A DNA stretch of 64,000 nt, from the NCBI GenBank assembly GCA_002633005.1, contig NMRA01000206.1:333250-397249 (forward strand). The letters run 5' to 3'. Source of the DNA: Phoronis australis. Its lineage: Eukaryota; Phoronida; Phoronidae. Made by a program: the position numbers and the translations under genes. The notes below the pieces were generated by a model. The model was not told the origin of the DNA. It worked only from the letters and a program-made list of their open reading frames with translations, and did no database searches. Below are positions 15,501-27,500 of this stretch, one piece after another; positions within the stretch are counted from its first letter, which is position 1; each line of letters starts with the position of its first letter.

Positions 15501-18500
15501 ATGGTGCGTCTTATACGGTGTTTTAATTTTCCATGAGTTTGACATGACATTTTCAGGATATGATTTCCATTTTCATTTTTCTCCAAAAAAAGTAAACGTG
15601 TTTGGGAGCAAGGTTTGTCCTGTTATGGCATTATGCTACGATACGTGGGACTCGTGTAGTCATACACTTACGACAGTTCTGTTCATCGCTCTCATCTGAA
15701 CAATCAATATCTCCGTCACATCTCAAGGACATAGACAGACACAGACCGTCGCCGCAGACAAACCGTCCGCTACAGTTGCAGCCTCGTTCGTCCGCCATGT
15801 CACCACAGTCGTTCGTTCCATCGCACAACCAACTGGCCGGAAGGCACAAACCACTGGGACACTCATATTGAACCTCCGGCGAACATGTTGGGTACACTGT
15901 AAGGGATGTTGAACATTGACTAAAATGACGATTTAAATTTAAAGTAAATTTCAAATTGGTTAATGTACATGTCTCACTTGTCATCTCCATGACAACACTG
16001 AATCCTCAGGCATTCAAATAAGTTCTACCCTTTGACAAAATTACAGTCCAATATTCATAAACATAATTACCACAAAATATGCACCAAACTTTATCTCATT
16101 GACTCATATGCTACACAAGTACCACCTCGTAGACCTCCAAGTTTTGTCTTAATTCAAAGAGCGCGTCAACAATGCCAATAGTGGTGTCTGACAGAGGTGA
16201 CCAGACTAAGTCTTAATACCATATTCGACCATAAGCAACACAGGAAGGACTTTGGTACATGCTAGGACTATTCAACAATATACTTGATGTCAGTTTTACA
16301 TGAATTTTGACTGGTGCAAACATGCTACTGCAATGTTTGTCCCAGGATATGTTTTGGTGCCACTTAACACAATTCAAGCTAAAGAAGACGCAGATCGAAC
16401 TCAAGCGCATGCCACTTGTGACAAAATCACGAAGAGTTGTAAGAAAAAAGTAAAGATTACGCATTCACACCACTTTTTACGTGTCAATTTTGCAATGTTC
16501 TGTGTTTGTAAGATTTCCGGACTGTTTCCATGGGCCCCAAGAAACTAAAATAGACACCAAATATTCTGAAATGTGGGTCCACAGGACATGACCCCACTGT
16601 GTTGGCCAAACACTGCTAATAATTGGCAACGTATTTCCAGAAATAATTATGACATATGTCTGCCAAAAGCACAAACAATACTGTAAAAACGTCAAGCATT
16701 ACTCGCATTTTGAGACCATGCGCTTATTATGGCTATTTTTGGGGATCTTCTCTTTGGTCGTGAGGGAGGGCATAGTGGGGTTTATGGTAAAATATGGAAT
16801 GGTTCACTCCCAACTGCTCAACTCACCACAGCCTCGCTCGTCCGACCCGTCTCCGCAGTCATTGTCGCGGTCACACTTGTATTCTTTCCTAATACACAGA
16901 TTATTGTCGCACTTGAACTCCCAGCTGTGGCAGGTACTGATGTTACCTGGAATACAGGTATTAAATAATGTTATCTGGAATACAGGTACTGAACCGTGTT
17001 ACCTGGAATCTAGCTACAGGACAGTGTTACCTGGAAAACAGGTACTAAACAATGTTACCAGGAATAGAGGTACAGCACTGATGTTACCTGGAATACAAGG
17101 TACTAAATAATGTTACCTGGAATACAGGTACTAAGTAATCTTACCTGGAATACAGGTACAGATGTTACCTGAGAAATGGGTAATAAATATGTTACCTGGA
17201 ATAGAGGTACTGATGTTACTTGGGATACGTAGGAGAGTTACAGACAAGGTAATCACAAGCACAACCTTGCATGAAGCCCAATAGGTGGAGAACCAGAACC
17301 GGTGAGTGTGACTCAATGTGTGACACAACTTATCGCCAATACATGAAACACAAAGGAAAGAACTCCTTCACAAAGATAGACATACCACAGTTTTGCTCAT
17401 CACTGAGGTCACCACAATCATCATCGCCATCACAGAGCCAAAAGTTAGAGACACATCGACCAGTAGAGTTACACTTGAAGTAACCGGGCCTGCACGTCAC
17501 ATCTGCAATTATAGCAAAGTTCTTGCATCAAGTTCTGCCTAATCCAATCTCCATCTTTTCACAACACACCTCTAATGTACACTTTACTATGTAAAGGCCA
17601 CTTCACGAACCTTACATGCCTGAAAACAAACTGTACATCATGCAAGGTTCATGGCTATTAAGAGACATGTCTGGGAAGGTGTCATCCCAAAGTGAATAGT
17701 ACGTAGAAACTAATCGGGATAACAATAAATACACACCTTCAATACTAGGGCAATTATCTTCGTCCGAGTTATCAAAACAATCATTGTCTCCGTCACAACG
17801 ATACGATGAGTATATACAGCGACTGTTGTTACATTTGAATTCCCACGACTGACAGGGGTCAAAGGGCGGCTCATTGGGGTCACTGATGCACATCTGCTGA
17901 TTGGTCGCTGACAGCTTCATCCCATAAGGACACCCACAGGCTCGCTGAAGACCACCCATGGGGAAGCAGAAGTGAGAGCATCCGCCATTTTGACTGAGGC
18001 ATTGATGGTTAGCTAAAATGAAAAAGGTCCATTTTTCGTTAATGTCTTCACTATAAAATTGTTGATGTTAGTCACCAGTTCATGCTAGGAATTTGTGACG
18101 ACAGGAATAACTAAATGTCCAATTAAGTACAAATTATTACTCTTCATACAAGACATATGTTGGATTACAAAAACCATGCAACACAGGTATTATACAATCG
18201 TTATGTCTATGCACTCCCAAGTTTAGGTAATATCTTTTCCATAAAGTCTGTTCGGATTTTTGTAATCGATCGGTTGTTCGGATGGCTCAGTAAGCTCCAT
18301 GCTCTACGAGGACTGTACCCCATGGACTTAACTATAGGTCATTTGATAAGACCAACATATGGCATGTATCGCCAGTAGCTACCTCTAGTGAGCATCCCGA
18401 AAATAATACAATGCACATGTGGATGCAAACCTACAATTTTGTTTAAAAAGCAGACATATCTATTGATGCATGAAAACAACTAGACTACAAGCACTTACAA

Positions 18501-21500
18501 CAAATTTCAAGATACAGTTAATGTAATTCTTCGCTTATTTAGCCAACAACATGGCCGCCTATTTTGTCTAGTGTTCTCCACCAAGGAAAAGATCAGAACA
18601 TTTTAGTCTAGAAAAGAGTATTTGTTAGTTTCCAATATTTGCAACAGGGTAATCATCCCTTGAAAAATACAAAAGTCACCATTTTGTTAATTTTACAAAA
18701 TAAGTGGAGATTTACAGTAAGCAATGAAGTCGAGGTATCTTTAGCAGATTTTGACATGTAAGACAATCATATTTGTGGTGACAATAGTCTCAAATATTTA
18801 TTTCAGGGCTTGGAATAACCAATGACAAAAAACGCGGAAACTTTTTACAGCCCAAATCATGCCCGACAACCAGCCTTTGAAATGGTCAATGTGAACCATT
18901 CCGTGACAAAATCAAAAATGGGGACGACTAAAAAAAAACGTTACCACCATCAGTAGCATGCGTCTGCGTCCTTTTCGCTCGACTGTCCACTCCCAACCCA
19001 CACAATTTTGGCTGCAGAGCGGTAGTATTTGTCGCCGCGCTCAACAATAACACGAGCAGCCATTGAAAATCACACCACGCTTTACCCAGATGCCCCCGCA
19101 ATGTTGACAATTTACGTTCCTCCGAAACATAAAGAGCAACTTCCGCTTTCCGAGGTGAACGTCGTCTGCAACGCCGCGGTAAGAAAGGAATTTGCCGCGG
19201 AAATTTCATATCAAATCCGATTTTTTTNTATCTTTTCCATAAAGTCTGTTCGGATTTTTGTAATCGATCGGTTGTTCGGATGGCTCAGTAAGCTCCATGC
19301 TCTACGAGGACTGTACCCCATGGACTTAACTATAGGTCATTTGATAAGACCAACATATGGCATGTATCGCCAGTAGCTACCTCTAGTGAGCATCCCGAAA
19401 ACAAAACAATGCACATGTGGATGCAAACCTTCAATTTTGTTTAAAAAGCAGACATATCTATTGATGCATGAAAACAACTAGATTACAAGCACTTACAACA
19501 AATTTCAAGATACAGTTACTGTAATTCTTCGCTTATTTAGCCAACAACATGGCCGCCTATTTTGTCCAGTGTTCTCCACCAAGGAAAAGATCAGAACATT
19601 TTAGTCTAGAAAAGAGCATTAAAGTTTCCAATATTTGCAACAGGGTAGTCATCCCTTGAAAAATACAAGTCACCATTTTGTTAATTTTACAAAATAAGTG
19701 GAGATTTGCAGTAAGCAATGGAGTCAAGGTATCTTTAGCAGATTTTGACATGTAAGACAATCATATTTGTGGTGACAATAGTCTCAAATATTTATTTAAC
19801 AACATTTTACAAAGCAAAATGCTCTTACCAATAGGTTGCTGCAGAGCACGGTCAAAGACTCGGATCTGATGAAGCCTGAAGATGTCGCTGCGTATTCGTA
19901 CCTCGGGGTCGCCAACTTGGTGAGATTTACTGATACGGAATATTGAGCCGTACTCCCAGTCAGTATAGTAGATGTAGTCTGTAGAAACAAACACAAGGCA
20001 TCAAATGGAAATTATGCATAAACATTGTAGCTTCGCTCAACGTGTATACACTCCATACTGCACAAACTGCGACCTAAAGTATAGGACTATCAAATTGAAA
20101 AAAAATCCAGATTTTTATTTTTGGACACAAGGTCTTGATAAAAGTCTTAGCATTGGTTTGACTACTGACTTATTAAATTCCAATAGCAAATTAATCTTTG
20201 TTTAATGGTAAACAGTTTGGACGAACACAAGCTACTTGATACATATAAACAGAATCAATTTTTGAAACAGCCAGACTTCATAATTCTTACAAAATACCAC
20301 AACCCGGTGATTGTTTTTTTGTTTCACCAAAAGACAATGACTGTAATATTTAGAAAAACTATTCAGACATTAACGGCACGATCCCACAAAACCAAATTCT
20401 GTAACCTAAAACCACCAAAAACGCTGTTGTCTGCAACTTACCATGATGCAGAACGAGTGCAAAAGGGTGCAGAATAGAGTGGCCCATTAACTTGCGATAC
20501 GGTCCCCCGTTCAAATTCATGTAGTAAATCCTGCAACAAAGAACAACTGTCAAGAGTCCTGAACAGATGATCAGTGTAATCAACATGCATCTTGTCCAAA
20601 TACTTACTGAACATTGCAGTATAAAGTACCATCTTATTATACACTTCAGTGTCCTAACTAGCAGATACGATACAAGACAATAAAGTATTTAGACAAAATG
20701 ATTCGGAATTCCCTGTCATGATGACAGGACAGAAGCCAAATTCATCGACAGAGTAACCTTCCCTCATGACAGACAATGAATCGGAGTTAACAGGAACATT
20801 AAAAGTAAAGTGCCTAAGCCATTCTCTAATTACAGCCATTGCCAGTCATTTTTGCAGTTAACACAATTAGCAGTCACGACAAGATAGCGGTATTTTGTCT
20901 GATTACTTTTATGACATCATTTCCTACTCATTTCACATTGGTCACAGGTACTTGGCCGACTAGTTAGTTCAAAGTTAAAGAGGCCAGAAACCCACATTTT
21001 TCCAAGAAGTTAACTTTTTAACACTCACCGCTACAAAAATGGTCTCACTTTTTCCTTACTCAGACGCAAGCTGATTCCTGAGCCAGCAAAATCTGGCAGT
21101 TCACTCTTAATCGAGACCGTGCTTGGTACATAAAATGACGCACCATGACATGCCAACTTGTCGAGCCTCATCTCGAGTAGTAACAAATTTTCAGAGATTT
21201 CAAAACCCTGAAATCATCTTCAGAAACAATTTGAGACTGCTACTGCCATAACGTTAAGTTCTCTTTATCAATTAAGAGTTGGTTTTTGTGATGGGAGGTG
21301 GGTTTATTGCAAATTTAATAGCCTAGTAAAATCATGATGAATATATTCAAGAAGTGTAACGTTTTTGTCCTGGCGAACATTCCTCACCCAGCAAACGAAT
21401 CCATGGCGTCACACCAATATAAAAGGTCATTCTGGTAATCCAAGGTCACTCCGTTTGGCCAACCGAGGGAGGTGTTGGTTAAGCGGGCCAGATTCATGCC

Positions 21501-24500
21501 GTTGGAAGAGATTCGACCGATATAGGCAACAGACGTTGAAGAGCGTTGCCAGTCTGTGAAGTAAAGGTACCTACATGGAAGGAATATGTAGATTTTGATT
21601 TAAGTTTGATTTAGAAAATACTAAGTGTCATTCAGGCAACACAGAGCTGTGTTAGCCCATTGTCTGCAGTAGCTCATAGAATTTAAATAAGAACACAACT
21701 ATTGACAAGCTCTAAATTTTTAACACAAAAACGGGTAAAACTGCACAGATTTCTAAAGGTAGCGACAAAATGTCTCTACAAGAGAAATTCCCTAAAATTC
21801 GAAAACAGTAAATTAACATACATAGAAAGAATTTCACAAAAAGTTTCCAAATAGATTACCAAAACCAAACATTTTGTAGATTTTAAGCTTGACATTTCAC
21901 AAACATTAGATTCCATCACATTTTGTCACTCTTATGACCCAGAACAGATTCTATGAATCGTGAGACGAAAAACAGCTCTTCTGCTCTGTACACTCCTCAA
22001 AGCAATAAGCCGCCCTACCCTTTAGCAGGATGAACCACAATTGATCTCAAGCTTCCCAGGTTCTCCACTAGAGTGCGCTGCTGACTGATGTTCCTATGGT
22101 TCACCACACTTATAGTACCGTAGACACCGTCTGTGTAATATACCAGCTGCGAGATCCAATCAAACGCGATGCCTTCCACAGAACCAAGCCCATTAGGCAC
22201 TACCAGTTCTTTCCCTGCAACAAAATAATCATTAATTACCCATCCATTCAACACATTAAATACACATCTCACTTCTTAAACCATGAACAATTAAATCTAT
22301 AGGCCCGTGGCGTGATGGAGTGTATTTTTAGCAAATCTAACAGTAGAAGCAATGCGAGATTCAATCTTATATCACATACCAGGGCAAGGGTAGTATTGAA
22401 AATTTCCTTTCGTCTCAATTGTTTCGACACAATGCCAACAGGTGTTGCCAAAGTACAAAAGGTGACACTGGCCAAGGAAATGTAGTTGATAATTCTCAAG
22501 AAAGTCCTAGCAGATTAATAACATTGTCTCCTGATAAGTGTCAACCAAACGTGGAGGAACATTCTAATACCGTGTTCACATGATGTCCCATCAAAAGGCA
22601 AATCAAATGTCTGTTCCATCCTCAGAAAAAATTTACATGTGAACGCTCATCAGAGGTCCTGGTTTACCTAAATATCCAACCCAAAATCAGCTGCAGATCT
22701 GCCTTCTTAACAAGAGACTAAACATTATAATGACGAATTTGTGAGGATGGGTTCTCCCACGGTGCTTACGCATGATTGGCTAGAATATTAACATTTTCCA
22801 CACAAGAGTTACAGTATTTACTAAGACGACACCAAATAGGACGCCTGTATAATCTCTCATTCTCATTCCAAAGAAATGACCTGCATTCTAATCAGACGTT
22901 TCATTTGCCCTCGCATATGAATTCCACATCTGGACATGGAATACAAACCTGAACCATCCGTTTTTATCCTGTACATGGTATCTTGCCGTACGTCCGAGTA
23001 GTAGATGTATTGCTCCGCCGCGTAGTAATCCAAACCAATGAAGTTAGCTTTACTACTGAAGACGGGCTGCATGGCGTCCGAGTTAAAGTCCGCAGCACTA
23101 GTGACGGGCTCTAGTGGCACGCCTCGAACTGCGCTACGTGACGTGAAGATCAAAAACTTTTGGATTCCTGAAATAACGATTTGCTACTTTACACATTTCG
23201 CAAACGGCTCACAGGCACGATACTGTCTTAACATTTTATCCACAGATCACTTCAAAGAACAAACGGAAACAAACGTAACATTCAGTGATCATTTACTTGA
23301 GTTTTCAGTGACAGGAATAAGAAAAAAAAAATTAATGTTTTGCTAATCACTGACTTAACGTCAACAAAAGCCTACTTTTAGTAAAAAAATCTCTTGATTT
23401 AGACAACTTATCACCATGGAAACGATGTCAGCTGTTGTACACTGGAATTAGAGGTGACTTTTGAACTTGGTAAGGACTAACAGTAAGTCCTTATTACTTG
23501 GCATCAGAGTCAATCAACTGGCTAGTAATGGCTGATTACTTACAGTGATGAGCATGGTCTTGTGCACTCACGCACTGTCAGGACATCACAAGTCCAGAAA
23601 TCACTATCATGTAGACCTTATTCACGCAGTCGCCATTTTAGTAGTGAGCCTCTTTTTAGGTTTAAAAAACAATGCATTTGAGACATAAATATTATGAGGC
23701 ACGTGAAAAAATCACACGTTGCGCTATGATTAAGTGCACAATGCATTGTTTTTAAAACCTAAAACGAGCCGCACTTTTAAAATGGCGACTACATGAATAA
23801 GGTGTACATAAGTGAGGATCAACTTAATACCTCTTTTATACTGGTAAGTGGTCTAAATTAAAAGTTAAGTTTCTTTGTAGCACAGCTTTAAAGTGTCGTC
23901 AGTGGAAATAACACAATTATTCACAACGATATTTGATCATGATAGCTGGTCTCAAGTAACCAGCACACACACTCGGGCCAGTCAAAATTCCTGGGCAAAC
24001 CCCAAGTGTTTGTTCGGCAGAGGGCATGTGATTTCATGCCGATGAGTTCACAAAACATGCCCTTCATTGTAATTATAAATCAGGACAATAGTCAAACAAT
24101 GTGACATAAGTGTCTCCACTTAATACTCCCAGTAATCCCTGAGTTTGCATCACCACAAACTAGCGTTTCGTCACCAAGGCGATTAATACATCAACTAAAC
24201 AACTTAAGGAAGCATTGGTGCCAAAATAAAGGTTATTTTCTTATAAACTTAACAGCGATCAGTGGTATACTTTTATTGAAACTAATTCGATTTTCACCTT
24301 TAACTAGATATTGCTCGTAAGCACTAAAATACTTTGAAATATTTTGAAGTCACGCGCTTCTTCGTTTTCAGCTGACGCCGTGCCGACATCCAAATTAAAG
24401 GTCACGCATTTTCCAGTCTTGTCGGGATTTTGGGCACTTAATTCTCTTTTTAAATTTAAACTCTTGGTACAGGTACATTGGTTACTATGGAAACACTTTA

Positions 24501-27500
24501 TCAACCTACTTGAGCATGTGGTTTGGTCAGAGTTCAGCTCATAGCCAGTAGTACACATGCACCTGTATCCCTGGGGTGCGGCATCAGTAGGTGGGGTCGT
24601 AACGCAAAGGTGTTGGCAGCGCGCCCCGGGGCACAAAGAATGACCTGGAAAGTTGGAATACCTTCATTCTGCACAGAAGACTTCAAAACAATTTCAAACA
24701 GAATGTTTGGGCAAATCGCAAGTAATTGAGATAAATTATCATAACAGTAATACATAATCATAATCAAATATTATGACAGCAAAAAAATAACAGTAACAAT
24801 AGCAGAATTAACTATTGTTTTCTCTTTCTCCATTATAGCTTTGGCAGAACTAAATTTTTTCAGCTCTATTTTTTTCTTTTTAAAAAATGTATAAAATAAC
24901 GCAACAGGAGCACATCTACCACTCACCCTCAGGCTGGCGAACAGCGTGGTAAGCCACAAGGTCCCTCAGGCGTGACGATGTGTTAGTGTAGATGGCTTCA
25001 TCGTGACTGGGGTTGTATTTGCCGATACGTCGTATCTGCATGTGCGTTGTATCAGTCACATAAACCATGTCTTCAAACAATGCCAATTTTACAGGGTTGG
25101 GCAGGCCCGATTTGATGCGCACTCTGGAATAATGATAAGGTCAAACTTCAGCACTCTCATCACCACATATAAGGTCAAAGTTCAGCACTCTCACCACTAC
25201 ATGTAAGGTCAAAGTTCAGCACTCTCACCACTACATGTAAGGTCAGAGTTCAGCACTCTCACCACTACATGTAAGGTCAGAGTTCAACACTCATCACTAC
25301 ATATTAGGACAAGTCTTCGGTTTATGACACAGTTTGGCAGAAAAGTAGACGTTCATGTTGTCAATTTTTTTAATAGTTCTTAAATATGGTTTATTAATAA
25401 CCGAAAACTACAAAATTAAAGAATTGACATTACTGCCAGACATAGATAATTGTAGATTCATAGAAAAATTATAAACTAATATTTGTAACCAGAGGAACCA
25501 TCTTATATATAGTCACATGACCATGCCTGAACATTAGTCGATGATTTAATTTGTGGCAAATAGCTCTCAACTAGCTATTACAAATTTTAAACTGACCTGT
25601 TTAACCCAGTGTAATCCACAGACTCTATGACATCCAATCTTGAATCAGCCCAGTAGAGACGCCTATTGACGTAGTCTAGGACTAAGCCATTAGGTTGGTA
25701 AATGCTGGCGTTCCTTGGTATAAGAGTGACTCTGTGACTCCCGTCCATGGACGCTCGATCGATGCCAGTGGCATATGAGAAGAACATAAACCTGAGAGGC
25801 AGACATTCATCATAGCTTCACTCAAATTTTGGCTTAAAGTCTGATGGTAGTTCATGGATACTTGCCTAGTCAAGCTTTTGATATAGACCAGTATACACAG
25901 TTACAAAACAGATTAGCAGTGAAATCTAAGCTCAAGGAGACCACACAGCATGTTATGGGTTGGGACCAAAATCAGTACGCTGGCTTGACCTAGTCACTAC
26001 AGAACAGTATGTGACTGGCCAAAAAGGCTGGTTCCGAGACCAAAGTGCACATGGTGTACTAGTTTGTATATTAAGCACAACAGCTGTGAAAATAACAGAA
26101 GGTCAGTACATTAAATAGTGTGTGAACATCACAATTGACTTACAATAATTAAAATACAAAATTATCCAAAGTGTTGCCCATGCAGGAGTGTGTTGTGACT
26201 ATCACGAGAACGTTTTTACAGGAATTGGACACAGCTTGCCACGCTCACATGGAATGAGTCAGTTGGTTCCATAACAATTAGGAAAATGTTCAAGCAAGTT
26301 TCTAGAAGACCACTCCCATTAAACAATGGCCACGCCCATCATTATAAGTCTCACTTATTTCAGCCAACAGCACTCACCCGACATTGGGATCCACTGCTAT
26401 ACTGGTAGGTAAACTCAGTCCATCAGCGATCACGTTCCTTTGCTTGCGCGTTCGCAAGGACAACACATCGATGCGCATCCCAATTTGTTCCACGACGTAA
26501 AGATTACGTGCCAACCAATCGTAGGCTAGGCTGATTGGAGTCTGCAGAGCTGTCGTGGGAATTTCACGGATGTTTGTTCCACCGATGTCCGATTCATACA
26601 GCTAAGGGTCAAGAACAACACAAGGATCAAACTACTGCAGTATAGCTTCAGTGAGGGCACAGCCTGTCCAATCATAGTCTTACAAAATCGACAGGAAAGA
26701 TCACTGGATCAGCTGCAATGTTTGAACTAACAGCTGCTACACTTCAATTACAAGCACTGTAGAATCTCTTAATTATCAATTTGATAGATGAGCAATGAAA
26801 ATAACCTAAGAGTAAATTGATGCAAGGCACTTGTGAGTCTTCTGTGTGTTTCGTGAAAGACACAAGGCAGAAGGTTTTGTGTTACTAGACAAGTATACTC
26901 CTAGCTTTGAACTGCCGCATGGTTAAACAAAAAGACAAGTGGAATATCCGTTACTAAGCGAGACTACCCGCAATGTTTGTACGACACAGGATCAGCGATA
27001 ACGTACCATTAGCACAAAAGTGAGTTGGTAATGCAAATCACCCACAGCAACTATAAAGAACTTGGTGACTCCATCCAAGAATTGAATTTTTGATTTAGAC
27101 CACTTACCGCTGTAAAATTGGTCTCAAATTGTTCCTTACACAGATGAAAACCGTTTTCTGGGTTGCTAAAGAGCTGACATTTATTCCTCAAGATGTGACA
27201 AGCCAACTTGTAGAGCACGGTGGTCTCAAGCAATAATGAACAGTCAGTTCTTTTGAAACAGTGAAATCACCACAAATTGACGAATTGGGAGCAACTTCAT
27301 GACAGTAAGTGGGAAAAAACAAAAGTTGTTTGCTGTGATGGAAGGCTGCAGGGTTAATACCAACTCTAATACATCATGTACATACTTTTCCATCGGCATT
27401 CGCCCAGAAAAGTCTTCTTTCTTGGTAGTCAAAATCTATGGCGACGGGTCTGTAGGAAGCTATGACTGGCTGAGGGGTGGGGCGACCCCCACCCCATGTT

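Noticed and set aside
18157-18378. Open frame repeated at 19029-19376
   Set aside because: It recurs only because of the duplicated assembly segment, and part of it reads through the N.
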